From Erwinia phyllosphaerae (GTDB taxonomy: Bacteria > Pseudomonadota > Gammaproteobacteria > Enterobacterales > Enterobacteriaceae), in assembly GCF_019132875.1 (NCBI RefSeq), contig NZ_JAHSPF010000008.1:124001-188000 (forward strand): 64,000 nucleotides of DNA. The letters are read 5' to 3'. Made by a program: the position numbers and the translations under genes. Positions 48,993-59,370 of the stretch are shown in pieces (the stretch's first letter is position 1; every line of letters starts with the position of its first letter). The notes below the pieces were generated by a model. It did not search any database, was not told the DNA's origin, and saw only the letters and a program-made list of their open reading frames with translations.

Positions 48993-49617
48993 TTTGATGA
49001 CGTCCTCGTTTGTCGGGCAAAGCGGTCGGTCTACAGGCTATCTTACCCAGCCGGCATACGGAAGGAAACGCTTTGCAGGATGAATAGTTGCCGCGTAACC
49101 TTATCGAAAAAAATGAAGGTAAAGAGGCTACGTTGCCCGGACAAATCGCCGTTGTAGAGTAAAATTGCGTAAATTTATTCAAAAAAACTGAAGGTATCGT
49201 AAATTTTGTTTAAGCATACTCCTAAAATCGGCTCTGTGGTGATGGCAATATGCGCAAGCCGCAGGCTGCTTTCTTCTTTATTTATCCAGCATGGCTTAAA
49301 AACCTGATGCCATTCTTAACTGAAATTAAATTCAGTGAAAATTAAAGATCCCTGCTATCACTAACGCAAATCAATAAAAAGATGTTTTTTACTTTAATGT
49401 AATGGATCTAATTATTTTTTATCTTCAGCTTTTTTATTAAAGTCTGATGTTTATTTTAAAACTTTTGCTGGCGCCGCCGTTTCGAAAACAGATTACAGCT
49501 TATTTACAGGGTGTCATATTTTCTACAACCTGTATCACCAATCTCATTGCCGCTTACGGGCAGCGAGCTAGTCCTTTTTAACCTTTTCAATTCTTTGTTT
49601 TTCATGGAGAGCATACA
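48993..49617. other. 625-base non-coding gap between bepA and the DsrE-like gene
   Basis: The gap separates divergent genes and is AT-rich from about 49170 to 49450, with runs such as TTTTTTACTTTAATGTAATGG. Open frames here (for example 48871-49083) have no SD and overlap bepA. I see no RNA gene, repeat or clear terminator; it may hold two promoters or a small RNA I cannot recognise. Confidence 0.5.
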
Positions 49618-50223
49618 ATGCGCCCAGTGGTATCCTACGTATTAGTGGCTGTGATTGCCGGTTTTGTCGGAGCGAGCTTTACCGCTGCGCCCGCTATCGC
49701 TGATAAAGTTAGCCAGCATTTTGGCAGCGAGCCAACCGATCCGGAAGGATTCTGGAGCACCCCGGCCATCGACGGCTACGGTAAAATTCATTACGAAGCG
49801 GACGCGGCCTATAAGCCTGCACAGGGCGACAGCAACAAAATTGTTTTCCAGATTACGAAAGCGGAAAATGGTCCTAACGATCCTAATTTAGGACTGCAGC
49901 GAGTAGCGCGCGTGGTGAACTTATATATCGCCTCCGGCGTTCCGCAGGATCAGCTTAAATTTGTCGTTTCGGTAACCGGTGACGGTACGCCAGCAATGCT
50001 GAATAACGAGCAGTACAAGAAAATGTTCGGCATTGATAACCCGAACCTGAAACTGATTAGCGAACTGCGCGCTAAGGGCGTTGACGTTTCGGTTTGCGAT
50101 CAGTCCGTGGCTTTCCACCATTTCCAGCACGACTGGATCGATAGCTCCGTTACCCATGCGCTCTCCAGCCCGACTACCGTTTCTACGCTGGAAAACAAGG
50201 GCTACGCTTTTCTCGCCATGTAA
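49618..50223 (+). CDS. Exported DsrE-like sulfur-relay-fold protein
   Basis: 201 residues. A signal peptide ends at about residue 28 (PAIADK). The mature part resembles DsrE/DsrF-like proteins: KIVFQITKAENGPNDPNLGLQRVARVVNLYIASG, a GDGTPAML loop, and a single conserved-position cysteine in GVDVSVCDQS. Such proteins carry or sense sulfur on that cysteine; a periplasmic location suggests thiosulfate/sulfide or redox handling, but no partner is nearby. SD GGAG is clear. Confidence 0.8.
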   Translation: MRPVVSYVLVAVIAGFVGASFTAAPAIADKVSQHFGSEPTDPEGFWSTPAIDGYGKIHYEADAAYKPAQGDSNKIVFQITKAENGPNDPNLGLQRVARVVNLYIASGVPQDQLKFVVSVTGDGTPAMLNNEQYKKMFGIDNPNLKLISELRAKGVDVSVCDQSVAFHHFQHDWIDSSVTHALSSPTTVSTLENKGYAFLAM

Positions 50224-50238
50224 CTTTTCTTGATTCAG

Positions 50239-50260
50239 AGCGGGCCGCCGGCCCGCTTCC
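50239..50260 (+). terminator. Weak hairpin after the DsrE-like gene
   Basis: AGCGGGC/GCCCGCT stem with a 5-base loop, followed by TCCCG rather than a T run. Confidence 0.35.
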
Positions 50261-50435
50261 CGTCAGGCTACACCTCCGACCACAAAAAATTGAGTTAAAA
50301 CCACTAAGATTATTCTTAATCGTGACGATACTCATACTATTGAATCATGCAACACCAGGGCATGATCGACCAGCAAACTAAACGCGCACCTAAAATAAGA
50401 GCGACATCTATGAAATGTTTCCTCGAGGTAAATCC

Positions 50436-52034
50436 ATGAGGCTTCATCGGCCAAAGTTGGATTTGCGTACGCTTATTACGCTATTAGCCATCGCCAGCAT
50501 TGTGATCACGCTGGCCAGCTCTCTGTACGCCACCTGGCAGGTACAGCGGGAGGTGCTGATAACCAATACGCTGGAATCGAACCGTGTCTATGCCACCAAA
50601 CTCGCCTCGACCACGGAAATGTTTTTTGAGCTGGCCAGGTCGCAGCTGGCTTACAGCGCCAAAACACTGAGCCAGGATATGCAGAATGATGCATTAATGG
50701 AAAGCGAGGTAGCAAGGCTGCGCGAGCAGACCAGCAGCTTTAACTCGACGGTGGTGGTGGATGCCAACGGCTGGGTCAGGGCAATTTCCCCTGATTCTCT
50801 GATGCTGAAAGGCATACATCTGACAACTGATGCGACTCGTCAGGCGCTGACAGAGCGTAAGCCGCTTATCAGCCAGCCTTCGATTTCTGTCGCCCACAAT
50901 CTGATGGTGTTTGTTTCTTATCCCATCCGGGCTGCTGACGGCACCTATCTGGGTTTTGTTGGCGGTACCATTTACCTGAAGAAAAAAAGCATTCTTAATG
51001 AACTGCTGGGCGAGCAATTCTATCGCGATGGCTCTTCACTTTACGTGGTCGATAGCGAAAACCGCGTGCTTTACCATGAAAACAACGCGCTGATTGGTCA
51101 AAAAATTGCGCTACCGATCGGTAACGGCGTTAAGCAGAAAAGTGGTTATCAGCTGGTCAAGGATAACAACGGCGCGACAATGCTGGCGAGCTACGCCACT
51201 GTTGCTACGCCTGGCTGGATGATTGTTGCCATGAAACCGGCAAAAGCTACGCTGACGCCGCTCAGCAGCCTGATGCTGAAGGTTTTGCAGCGCGCCATTC
51301 CGTTTGCGCTGTTAACGCTGGTTTTCGCCTGGTGCGTGGCGCGTCTGATTGCCCGCCCGCTGGGGCAGCTGGCACGTAATGCCAGCCAGATGGACGCGCC
51401 GGGCGTTTCAACAGAGATCGGCGTCATTCAGTCATGGTATTACGAAGCGGCAGAAATTAAGCGTGCGATGCTGACCGGCATCGGCCTGCTGCAGGATAAA
51501 ATTGGCCGACTGAAATTTGAAGTACAGACTGATCCTATGACGGCACTGCTTAACCGGCGCGGCCTGAATGCAGTGCTGGAATATTTCCTTGCCACCCGCC
51601 AGTCTTTTTCCGTGCTGGCGCTGGATATCGATCACTTCAAGCGCGTAAACGACAGCTGGGGACACGATGTTGGCGACAGCGTTATTAAAAACGTGGCCCA
51701 GCAGCTGAGCAAAAGTTCGCGACAAACGGACGTGGTATGCCGCAACGGTGGCGAAGAGTTTCTGATCATTCTGCCCGGTGCCGATCGTGAAATGGCGGCC
51801 GTTATTGCGGAACGCGTGCGCAAAAAAATTGAGCAGCTGGAGATTATTCCGGTCGGGCACATCACCCTTTCTATTGGCGTGGCGCTGTGGGAAGCCGATG
51901 ACACGCCGCTTGAGCGTATTTTCAAGCAGGCGGACGATGCGCTTTACGCCGCTAAACATGCAGGCCGTAACCGGGTAGTGGTAAGCCATCAGCTGGAAGA
52001 GAGCGCGCAGGAGATTTACCGCCAGCTTGGTTAA
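50436..52034 (+). CDS. Membrane diguanylate cyclase with dCACHE sensor
   Basis: 532 residues. A membrane helix (about 12-32), a periplasmic Cache-type sensor domain (to about 285), a second helix, a HAMP-like linker, then GGDEF. The active site reads RNGGEEF, and the product-inhibition I-site RxxD (RQTD) lies five residues before it, so an active, feedback-inhibited cyclase is predicted; it makes c-di-GMP. The start at 50436 is preferred over an ATG 7 codons upstream because GAGG lies 7 bases before it. No E. coli orthologue recognised at this place. Confidence 0.9.
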   Translation: MRLHRPKLDLRTLITLLAIASIVITLASSLYATWQVQREVLITNTLESNRVYATKLASTTEMFFELARSQLAYSAKTLSQDMQNDALMESEVARLREQTSSFNSTVVVDANGWVRAISPDSLMLKGIHLTTDATRQALTERKPLISQPSISVAHNLMVFVSYPIRAADGTYLGFVGGTIYLKKKSILNELLGEQFYRDGSSLYVVDSENRVLYHENNALIGQKIALPIGNGVKQKSGYQLVKDNNGATMLASYATVATPGWMIVAMKPAKATLTPLSSLMLKVLQRAIPFALLTLVFAWCVARLIARPLGQLARNASQMDAPGVSTEIGVIQSWYYEAAEIKRAMLTGIGLLQDKIGRLKFEVQTDPMTALLNRRGLNAVLEYFLATRQSFSVLALDIDHFKRVNDSWGHDVGDSVIKNVAQQLSKSSRQTDVVCRNGGEEFLIILPGADREMAAVIAERVRKKIEQLEIIPVGHITLSIGVALWEADDTPLERIFKQADDALYAAKHAGRNRVVVSHQLEESAQEIYRQLG

Positions 52035-52137
52035 GGCAAAAGAGGGCGGTTACAGGGTGTTTATTCTGACGATTTTTAAAAGGGTAGCGTGCAGGCAGGG
52101 CAGGTAAAGAGCGTTTGAATAAGGGCTGTCGTTTAAT

Positions 52138-52174
52138 ACGGGCGAAAAGAAAGCGTTCCGCCCGTTAAATTTTT
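52138..52174 (+). terminator. Terminator-like hairpin after the diguanylate cyclase gene
   Basis: ACGGGCG/CGCCCGT stem with 14-base loop, then TAAATTTTT. Confidence 0.5.
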
Positions 52175-52640
52175 ACGCCGACTTCAGGTAGTCCATCACG
52201 ATATCGTGGTGGTTGCTGGTTTTGAAATCGTCGAACACTTTCTCAATCTTACCGTCGGTGCCAATTAAAAAACTGATGCGGTGAATGCCGTCATAGGTTT
52301 TGCCCATAAAGGTTTTCTCACCCCAGATGCCAAACTGCTCGCAGACCTGGTGATCTTCATCCGAAAGCAGAGTGAAGTTCAGCATTTCTTTTTCAACAAA
52401 TCGCGACAGCTTTTCCTGCTTATCCGTGCTGATGCCTAAGACTTCCACGCCAGCTTTTTTCAGCTCATCCATGCTGTCACGCAGACCACACGCCTGAACG
52501 GTGCAGCCTGGCGTCATCGCCTTCGGATAGAAATAAACCAGAACGCGCTGTCCCTGGAAGTCGGTCAAGTTTACCTGCTCGCCATCCTGATCGGGCAAGC
52601 TAAATGTGGGTGCGAGATCGCCGGCTTTCAGTGGATTCAT
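52173..52640 (-). CDS. bcp: Thioredoxin-dependent thiol peroxidase Bcp
   Basis: A 155-residue peroxiredoxin Q (156 in E. coli). The peroxidatic cysteine is in TPGCTVQACGLRD, with the second cysteine five residues on, as in Bcp. It reduces peroxides in the cytosol. Homology starts at MNPLKAGDLAPTF; the start lies inside the end of gcvR (41-base overlap), so translation is coupled. Confidence 0.96.
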   Translation of the reverse strand: MNPLKAGDLAPTFSLPDQDGEQVNLTDFQGQRVLVYFYPKAMTPGCTVQACGLRDSMDELKKAGVEVLGISTDKQEKLSRFVEKEMLNFTLLSDEDHQVCEQFGIWGEKTFMGKTYDGIHRISFLIGTDGKIEKVFDDFKTSNHHDIVMDYLKSA

Positions 52641-53211
52641 CACTACTCTCCATTTTTTCATCGTGCTGTGGATACTGGACGACGCTAATAGTGCCTTGTG
52701 CATGTAACTCTGTACAGAGGCTGTTAAACGCCTGCTCAATAATTGCAGCATCCTGACTGGCAGGACTGTGAGCGGTAATCTGAATATAGAGCAAGGATGG
52801 CTTATTTTCTGCCGCAGGCTGCGTGCGCGACACCAGTTCGGCAATATTCATCTGATGTGAATCAAAGAGATCGGTAAAGCGTTCAATGATATGCGCGGAG
52901 TCCGTGACTTCAACCTGTACCCAAACGGTGGCGGGCATCGGCGGTCTTTCGCGAAAGGTCGTGCGCTTCATGACGATTAACAGTTCCAGCTCGGCCCCTT
53001 TCAGCGGTAGCGTCGACTCAATCAGCGCAATAGCGTTCCAGCTGCCGGAAAGCAGCATAATAAAGGTGAACTCGTCGCCCAGCATCGCCAGACGGCTGTC
53101 TTCAATGTTGCAGTCGCAGCTGCTGACGTGACGGGTAATGGTGTTAACTATCCCCGGACGGTCGACGCCTAACGCGGTGATAACCAGATGATGTTGCTCT
53201 GACTGCGGCAA
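52600..53211 (-). CDS. gcvR: Glycine cleavage system repressor GcvR
   Basis: 203 residues (190 in E. coli) with two ACT domains (LVITALGVDRPGIVNTITRHVSSCDCNIEDSRLAM and VWVQVEVTDSAHIIERFTDLFD). GcvR binds GcvA and blocks gcv activation when glycine is low. The start codon is TTG with AGGAAG 7 bases upstream; no in-frame ATG fits. The C-terminus is about 13 residues longer than in E. coli (ending SRRSRTHI) and its coding sequence runs 41 bases into bcp. Confidence 0.94.
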   Translation of the reverse strand: MPQSEQHHLVITALGVDRPGIVNTITRHVSSCDCNIEDSRLAMLGDEFTFIMLLSGSWNAIALIESTLPLKGAELELLIVMKRTTFRERPPMPATVWVQVEVTDSAHIIERFTDLFDSHQMNIAELVSRTQPAAENKPSLLYIQITAHSPASQDAAIIEQAFNSLCTELHAQGTISVVQYPQHDEKMESSDESTESRRSRTHI

Positions 53212-53369
53212 AATAATGCTTCCTGTCCGTCGTAGTGATTAGCAATTGTGATAACTCTTAGGTAAACATAAAAAATACCCTGTGCCAAGGGGGCTGGCGG
53301 GCTTGCCCGCTTGCTTTTCCACGACGGACAAACGTACCATGAAGCACTTGTTTGTGGAGGGGATGGCTA

Positions 53370-54248
53370 ATGTTTACGGGAAGTATAGTTGCGCTCGTTA
53401 CGCCGATGGATGACAAAGGGTCTGTCTGTCGTGCAAGTCTGAAAAAACTGATTGATTATCATGTTGCCAGCGGAACGGCGGCAATTGTCTCCGTAGGAAC
53501 CACGGGCGAGTCGGCAACCTTAAGCCATGATGAACATGGCGACGTGGTGATGATGACGCTGGAGCTGGCCGATGGCCGCATACCGATCATCGCCGGAACC
53601 GGCGCTAACGCCACGGCGGAAGGCATCGCGTTGACGCGGCGTTTCGAAACCAGCGGCGTAGTAGGTTGCCTGACCGTCACACCATACTACAACCGTCCTA
53701 CCCAGGAAGGCCTGTACCAACACTTTAAAGCCATCGCCGAAAGTACCGATCTGCCACAAATGCTTTACAATGTGCCATCGCGCACCGGCTGCGATATGCT
53801 GCCGGAAACCGTGGGTCGCCTGGCGAAGATTAAAAATATTATCGGAATCAAAGAGGCGACCGGGAACTTATCGCGGGTTAGCCAGATCCAAGAGCTGGTT
53901 GATGACGATTTCGTGCTGGTCAGCGGTGACGACGTTTCTGCCCTCGACTTTATGCAGTTGGGCGGCAAAGGCGTTATCTCGGTGACGGCGAACATCGCCG
54001 CGCGTGAAATGGTGGAGCTTTGTGCGCTTGCCAAACAGGGCAACTTCCAGGAAGCTCGCCGCCTTAACCAGCGTTTGATGCATCTGCATCAGAAGCTATT
54101 TATTGAGCCTAATCCTGTCCCGGTAAAATGGGCGGCTAAAAAATTAGGATTAATTGCAACCGATACGCTGCGTCTACCGATGACGCCGATGACTGATGCC
54201 GGTCGTCCGGTTGTTGAGCAGGCACTGAAAGACGCAGGCCTGCTGTAA
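53370..54248 (+). CDS. dapA: 4-hydroxy-tetrahydrodipicolinate synthase
   Basis: 292 residues, the E. coli length. It condenses pyruvate and aspartate semialdehyde, the first lysine/DAP step. The Schiff-base lysine is in [11 protein letters not shown], the catalytic tyrosine in TPYYNRP, and GTTGES is intact. The frame is open six codons upstream from a TTG, but GGAGGGG precedes ATG 53370. bamC follows after 15 bases. Confidence 0.98.
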   Translation: MFTGSIVALVTPMDDKGSVCRASLKKLIDYHVASGTAAIVSVGTTGESATLSHDEHGDVVMMTLELADGRIPIIAGTGANATAEGIALTRRFETSGVVGCLTVTPYYNRPTQEGLYQHFKAIAESTDLPQMLYNVPSRTGCDMLPETVGRLAKIKNIIGIKEATGNLSRVSQIQELVDDDFVLVSGDDVSALDFMQLGGKGVISVTANIAAREMVELCALAKQGNFQEARRLNQRLMHLHQKLFIEPNPVPVKWAAKKLGLIATDTLRLPMTPMTDAGRPVVEQALKDAGLL

Positions 54249-54263
54249 ATTTAGGGAGAAGTA

Positions 54264-55298
54264 ATGGCTTACACAGTACAAAAGTCGGCAATCGCGAAAG
54301 TGGTTGGCCTGTCGCTGGTGATGTTGCTGGCGGCATGTTCAAGCGACCAGCGCTACAAGCGCCAGGTCAGCGGTGACGAATCTTACCTTCAGGCTGCGGA
54401 CGTTAACGAACTGCACGCGCCTGCCGGTATGATCCTGCCGCTGCAAAACGGTGATTTCGACATTCCTTCCGCCAGCAGCAAAGGCGCCATCGGCAAGCAG
54501 CTGGACATTCGTCCACCGGCGCAGCCGCTGGCGCTGATGAACGGCACCCGCACGCAGTTTGCCGGTAATTCAGGTGTGCTGCTGCTGGACAATAACCGTA
54601 GCGGATCGCTGTGGCCGCAGGTGGTAGATATCGTGCAGGCACGCAACTATGCTATCGCCAGCCGTACCGACGCCAGCCAGACGCTGACCACCGACTGGGT
54701 ACAGTGGAACCGTGCGGATGAAGATCATCAGTATCGCGGCCGCTACCAGATCAGCGTACAGCAGCAGGGCTATCAGCAGGCGCTGACCGTGAAGCTACTG
54801 GAGCTGCAGCAGGAAGGCAAAGCCGTTACTTCACCCGTACAGATGCAGCGCTATACCGCGCAGATGCTTAACGAGCTAAGCAGCGGCCTGGACAAGAATG
54901 AAACCACGCGTGAAAACGCGGCGGCAAAAGGCAGCGTGGCGCAGATCAACGTGCAGAGCGGTGCGGATGATACCGGCCTGCCGAACCTGATTGTACGCGC
55001 GCCGTTTAACGTCGTCTGGCAGCGTCTGCCGGCCGCGCTGGAACGCGCAGGTATGAAGGTAACCGATCAGAACCGTCCGCAGGGCAGCCTTAGCGTGACC
55101 TACAGTGAGCCTTCCAGCGAAACCTGGGACCAGCTTGGCGCGAAAGATCCTGAGCTGACCAACGGCAAATATAAGCTGCAGGTCGGCGACCTGGATAACC
55201 GCAGCAGCCTGCAGTTCCTGGATCCAAAAGGACACTCGCTGACCCAGTCGCAAAACGATGCGCTGGTGGCGGTGCTTCAGGCGGCATTCAACAAATAA
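54264..55298 (+). CDS. bamC: Outer membrane assembly lipoprotein BamC
   Basis: 344 residues. Lipobox LLAACSSD, then the extended N-terminal lasso [15 protein letters not shown] that binds BamD, and two helix-grip domains ([21 protein letters not shown] and [20 protein letters not shown]). It is a BAM complex subunit. It follows dapA at 15 bases and ends at a strong terminator, matching E. coli dapA-bamC. Confidence 0.97.
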   Translation: MAYTVQKSAIAKVVGLSLVMLLAACSSDQRYKRQVSGDESYLQAADVNELHAPAGMILPLQNGDFDIPSASSKGAIGKQLDIRPPAQPLALMNGTRTQFAGNSGVLLLDNNRSGSLWPQVVDIVQARNYAIASRTDASQTLTTDWVQWNRADEDHQYRGRYQISVQQQGYQQALTVKLLELQQEGKAVTSPVQMQRYTAQMLNELSSGLDKNETTRENAAAKGSVAQINVQSGADDTGLPNLIVRAPFNVVWQRLPAALERAGMKVTDQNRPQGSLSVTYSEPSSETWDQLGAKDPELTNGKYKLQVGDLDNRSSLQFLDPKGHSLTQSQNDALVAVLQAAFNK

Positions 55299-55302
55299 TC
55301 GC

Positions 55303-55329
55303 AAGGCCGGCACGTTCCGGCCTTTTTTA
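55303..55329 (+). terminator. Strong terminator after bamC
   Basis: AAGGCCGG/CCGGCCTT stem, 6-base loop, T6. Confidence 0.88.
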
Positions 55330-55460
55330 TTTGCCGCTGCGTAATCGATTGCTTCGGTTTTTTCGCGGTCGATCATACAATAGATGCAATAGTTCATATC
55401 CGGCCGTTCTGGCGTGGCTAAGGCCAGGGCGAAAGGGGATTTCACGTTTGGAGTATAGAG

Positions 55461-56174
55461 ATGAAAAAGCAAGCTGAGTTGTATCGCGGCAAAGCGAAAA
55501 CCGTTTACAGCACCGAAAATCCGGATCTGTTGGTACTCGAATTCCGCAATGATACGTCAGCACTGGACGGTGAACGCATCGAACAGTTTGATCGTAAAGG
55601 AATGATTAACAATAAGTTTAACCATTTCATCATGACGAAACTGGCAGAAGCGGGCATTCCTACCCAGATGGAAGCGTTGCTTTCCGATAACGAAGCGCTG
55701 GTTAAAAAGCTGGATATGGTGCCGGTTGAATGCGTGATGCGTAACCGCGCGGCGGGCTCGCTGGTAAAACGTCTGGGTGTAGAAGAAGGCATGATCCTTA
55801 ACCCGCCGCTGTTTGACCTGTTTTTAAAAGACGATGCGCGTCACGATCCTATGGTGAACGAATCCTATTGCGAAACGTTTGGCTGGGTAAGCAAAGAGAA
55901 CCTGGCGCGTATGCGCGAGCTGACCTACAAAGCCAACGAGGTGCTGAGCAAGCTTTTTGCCGATGCCGGTCTAATCCTGGTGGACTTTAAGCTGGAGTTC
56001 GGTCTGTTTAACGGCGAAGTCACGCTGGGCGACGAGTTTTCACCGGACGGTGCCCGCCTGTGGGATAAAGAAACGCTGAACAAGATGGATAAAGACCGCT
56101 ACCGTCAGAGCCTTGGCGGCCTGATTGAAGCCTACGAAGAAGTGGCTAACCGCCTGGGCGTCAAGCTGGACTGA
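55461..56174 (+). CDS. purC: Phosphoribosylaminoimidazole-succinocarboxamide synthase
   Basis: 237 residues, the E. coli length. It joins aspartate to CAIR with ATP. Motifs [12 protein letters not shown] (nucleotide loop), [16 protein letters not shown], and DFKLEFG are intact. SD GGAG precedes the ATG. An ACGTTTG half-site upstream (about 55445) may belong to a weak PurR box but is not convincing. Confidence 0.98.
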   Translation: MKKQAELYRGKAKTVYSTENPDLLVLEFRNDTSALDGERIEQFDRKGMINNKFNHFIMTKLAEAGIPTQMEALLSDNEALVKKLDMVPVECVMRNRAAGSLVKRLGVEEGMILNPPLFDLFLKDDARHDPMVNESYCETFGWVSKENLARMRELTYKANEVLSKLFADAGLILVDFKLEFGLFNGEVTLGDEFSPDGARLWDKETLNKMDKDRYRQSLGGLIEAYEEVANRLGVKLD

Positions 56175-56180
56175 TTTTTC

Positions 56181-56212
56181 AGGCTGCGGCACCTGCCGCA
56201 GCCTCTGTTTTA
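56181..56212 (+). terminator. Terminator after purC
   Basis: AGGCTGCGG/CCGCAGCCT perfect 9-base-pair stem, 6-base loop, then CTGTTTTA. Confidence 0.7.
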
Positions 56213-56338
56213 CCTCCCATACTGTTCCTGCATTCTGAATCTGCCTTTTGCTCCGGATTAATCAGCATCACCGCACTGGTGCCAGGCGCTGCGCACGACT
56301 AAAATCACTCCATCATTTTATAAACCAGGGGTTAATGT

Positions 56339-57193
56339 ATGCGTTGGCAAGGGCGCCGTGAGAGCGATAACGTGGAAGATCGCCGTAATGAGTCCGGTAC
56401 GGTAGGAACCGGGAGAATGCGGATTCCACGTGGTAAAGGCGGTATTGTCCTGCTGATTATCGTGATGATTGCTGGCTATTATGGCTACGACTTAACCCCC
56501 TTACTAAACGGTGGTTCCTCTTCACTTTCCCAGCCAGCTTCGCAACAAACTACGGCGCAGCAGGATGAAGCCGCAAAATTTACCTCGGTGATGCTGGCAA
56601 CCACCGAAGACACCTGGCATAAAATCTTTCAAAAGATGGGTAAAACCTATACCCCGCCAAAGCTGGTGATGTATCGCGGCTCGACGCGTACCGGCTGCGG
56701 CACGGGCCAGTCGGTGATGGGGCCTTTTTACTGCCCGACCGACAGCACCGTTTATATCGATCTCTCGTTCTATGACGAAATGAAAAACAAGCTGGGCGCG
56801 GATGGCGATTTTGCGCAGGGCTATGTGGTCGCGCATGAGGTAGGCCATCACGTGCAGCGTTTGCTGGGCATCGAGCCAAAGGTGCGACAGCTCCAGCAGC
56901 AGGGTGGGCAAAAGCAGGCGAATCAGCTTTCGGTCAAGCTGGAGCTACAGGCCGACTGCTTTGCTGGCGTGTGGGGACACTATATGCAGCAGGAAAACGT
57001 ACTGGAACCGGGCGATCTGCAGGAAGCGCTGAACGCCGCCGAAGCGATTGGCGACGATCGCCTCCAGCAGCAGAGCCAGGGACGCGTGGTGCCGGACAGC
57101 TTTACGCACGGCACGTCGCAACAGCGCTATAGCTGGTTTAAAAAGGGTTTCGACAGCGGCAATCCTGGCCAGTGTGATACCTTCGGTGGCTGA
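56339..57193 (+). CDS. ypfJ: YpfJ, predicted zinc metallopeptidase
   Basis: 284 residues (287 in E. coli). A short cytosolic N-terminus and one transmembrane helix ([17 protein letters not shown]) precede a periplasmic neutral-zinc-metallopeptidase domain with the HEVGHH zinc site in [15 protein letters not shown] and a downstream glutamate in [12 protein letters not shown]. The substrate is unknown. It overlaps tmcA by 8 bases, as neighbours in E. coli do. Confidence 0.93.
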   Translation: MRWQGRRESDNVEDRRNESGTVGTGRMRIPRGKGGIVLLIIVMIAGYYGYDLTPLLNGGSSSLSQPASQQTTAQQDEAAKFTSVMLATTEDTWHKIFQKMGKTYTPPKLVMYRGSTRTGCGTGQSVMGPFYCPTDSTVYIDLSFYDEMKNKLGADGDFAQGYVVAHEVGHHVQRLLGIEPKVRQLQQQGGQKQANQLSVKLELQADCFAGVWGHYMQQENVLEPGDLQEALNAAEAIGDDRLQQQSQGRVVPDSFTHGTSQQRYSWFKKGFDSGNPGQCDTFGG

Positions 57194-59213
57194 TTTACGC
57201 GACGTCAGCGCACAAACGGAACGGCTACGCCAGCAGGGTATGCGGCGGCTGATGGTAGTCAGCGGCGATTTTGCATGGTGCCAGCAGCAGGTGCAGCAAT
57301 GGGTGTCGCTGTTGCCCGGCGACTGGCTATGGCTGGGCGATGCGCCGCAAAGTCCGCTGCACTGCGCGCCCGGAGCGGCAAAAACGCTGCTTGGCCAGGA
57401 GTTTCTTCATGCCGTTTTCGATGCGCGTCACGGGTTTGATGCGCAAGCGCTGGCGATTGTAGCGGGAACGCTGAAGGCGGGCAGCTGGCTACTGTTGCTG
57501 GTGCCAGAGTGGGCCAGCTGGCTAACGCAGCCCGATAACGATTCGCTGCGCTGGGGCGAAACGGCCGCGCCTGTCGCTACGCCTAACTTTATTTCGCGCC
57601 TGCAAAAACTGTTGCTGGCCGATCCGCAGGTGGCAAAGCTTTGTCAAAATCAGGCTCCCGTTTTGCCTGCGCCGCTACCGGCGCCAGCCTGGCAGCCGAA
57701 TGACGTTTCGCAGCAGCAGCAGCTACTGGAGCAGTTACTGACGGAGAAGCCGGGAATTTACGTGCTGACGGCACCGCGTGGGCGAGGCAAATCGGCGCTT
57801 GCCGGATCGCTGGCAGCGCGCTGGCCCGGTCGCTGTCTGATTTCAGCCCCGGCAAAAGCGGCGACGGAGGTGTTGGCCAACTTCGCCGGTGACGCTTTTC
57901 ATTTTATCGCGCCCGACAGGCTGCTGGCGCTGGAATCATCGGAACTGCCACGGGATATCGACTGGTTGCTGATCGACGAGGCGGCGGCTATTCCCGCGCC
58001 GATGCTGGAACGGCTGGTCAGGCTTTTTCCCCGCACGCTGTTAACCACCACGCTGCAAGGCTATGAAGGAACGGGACGCGGCTTCCTGCTAAAATTTTGC
58101 GCCGGGCTGCCGGACGTAACGCTTTGCAAGCTCGACAAGCCATTACGCTGGGCGCAGCAGGATCCGCTGGAGCACTTTATCGAACGGGCGCTTCTGTTTA
58201 GCGAAGCTGAACCGGAAACCCGCGGTACGGACGTGCATTTCTGTTTTCCGCGCCAGCAGGACTGGCAGGATAAGCCGGAGACGCTTGAAGCGATCTACCA
58301 GCTGTTAACCAGCGCGCACTATCGCACTTCGCCTCTCGATCTGCGGCGGATGATGGATGCGCCAGGCATGCACTTTAGCGCGGCTTTGCAAGGCAAAAGC
58401 GTTCAGGCCGCTTTGTGGCTGGTGGATGAAGGTGGTTTGTCGGCCGAACTGGCGCAGGCCATCTGGGCGGGGCTGCGCCGTCCCGCCGGGAATCTGGTTG
58501 CCCAGTCGCTTGCCGCACACGGCGGCTGGCCCGAGGCGGCGCAAATGCGTTCCCGCCGCATCAGCCGTATTGCGGTCACGCCTGCGCTACGGCGGCACGG
58601 TATTGGCCAGCAACTGGTACAGCAAAGCATTGACCAGGCGCAAGGTCTGGATTTCCTTTCCGTCAGCTTTGGCTACACGCCAGCGCTGTGGCATTTCTGG
58701 CAGGCCTGCGGTTTTCAGCTGGCACGTTTTGGTACGCGGCCGGAAGCCAGCAGCGGCTGCTATGCCGCCATGGCTATTTTACCGTTAAGCGAGCGGGGCA
58801 GGGTGCTCGCCGGGAAGGCAGCCCAACGTCTGGCGCGCGACTGGCGCTGGCTACAGCCTTTGCTGGATGGCGTGGAGCTGGCATTTCCCGCCATGGCAGA
58901 CGACCAGCCTGATGACGAAGACTGGCGCGAGCTGGCGGGCTTTGCCTGGGCGCAACGCTCGTTCGACGCAAGTATCGGCGCGCTGGGAAGGCTGTTGACC
59001 AATACTTCGCAGCCGTTGCCTTTATTGCAGGGAATGCTGTTGGCGCGGCTATCGCAGGCCGAGCTGATCGGGCTGTCGGGGCTGTCAGGCAAAAAAGCGT
59101 TACTCAACGGCTGGCGGCAGGAGGCCGAGCGGGCATTGCTGGCACTGGATAAAAACCGCGCTGAAGAGTGGCGAAATAGACTAATTCGCATGAAGAGTGG
59201 CGAGATCGACTAA
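57186..59213 (+). CDS. tmcA: tRNA(Met) cytidine acetyltransferase
   Basis: 675 residues (671 in E. coli). An N-terminal domain is followed by an RNA-helicase-like ATPase with Walker [10 protein letters not shown] and [12 protein letters not shown], then a GNAT acetyltransferase with [17 protein letters not shown]. It makes ac4C34 in elongator tRNA-Met. The frame is open 46 codons upstream inside ypfJ; homology and length support the GTG at 57186, 8 bases inside ypfJ. The last codons lie in a 29-base tandem duplication and end MKSGEID. Confidence 0.95.
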   Translation: MADLRDVSAQTERLRQQGMRRLMVVSGDFAWCQQQVQQWVSLLPGDWLWLGDAPQSPLHCAPGAAKTLLGQEFLHAVFDARHGFDAQALAIVAGTLKAGSWLLLLVPEWASWLTQPDNDSLRWGETAAPVATPNFISRLQKLLLADPQVAKLCQNQAPVLPAPLPAPAWQPNDVSQQQQLLEQLLTEKPGIYVLTAPRGRGKSALAGSLAARWPGRCLISAPAKAATEVLANFAGDAFHFIAPDRLLALESSELPRDIDWLLIDEAAAIPAPMLERLVRLFPRTLLTTTLQGYEGTGRGFLLKFCAGLPDVTLCKLDKPLRWAQQDPLEHFIERALLFSEAEPETRGTDVHFCFPRQQDWQDKPETLEAIYQLLTSAHYRTSPLDLRRMMDAPGMHFSAALQGKSVQAALWLVDEGGLSAELAQAIWAGLRRPAGNLVAQSLAAHGGWPEAAQMRSRRISRIAVTPALRRHGIGQQLVQQSIDQAQGLDFLSVSFGYTPALWHFWQACGFQLARFGTRPEASSGCYAAMAILPLSERGRVLAGKAAQRLARDWRWLQPLLDGVELAFPAMADDQPDDEDWRELAGFAWAQRSFDASIGALGRLLTNTSQPLPLLQGMLLARLSQAELIGLSGLSGKKALLNGWRQEAERALLALDKNRAEEWRNRLIRMKSGEID

Positions 59214-59228
59214 TCCGCATGAAGAGTG
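59163..59228. repeat. 29-bp tandem duplication across the tmcA stop
   Basis: 59163-59191 and 59192-59220 are two 29-base units differing at three positions, both starting GAAGAGTGGCGA and ending CGCAT; a third partial copy GAAGAGTG follows. Since 29 is not divisible by 3, the second copy is read in another frame and supplies the tmcA C-terminus and stop. Confidence 0.92.
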
Positions 59229-59338
59229 CGGATGTGGCAGAGAGGACGCAAAAAGCCGGGGACTGGCCGACGGGCACAGGACAAAAGTAACGACAACCGG
59301 CAGGCACGGCCGCCATGTCTCGCGGCCATGCCCGTGGT

Positions 59339-59363
59339 GCTTTGCCTGAGGGACAGGCAAAGC
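59339..59363. repeat. Perfect hairpin between convergent tmcA and ypfN
   Basis: GCTTTGCCTG/CAGGCAAAGC, 10 base pairs with a 5-base loop, just past the end of ypfN. A second imperfect hairpin, GGCCGC/GCGGCC, lies at about 59309-59328. Neither has a T run; they may be REP-like elements or weak terminators. Confidence 0.6.
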
Positions 59364-59370
59364 AATCCGG

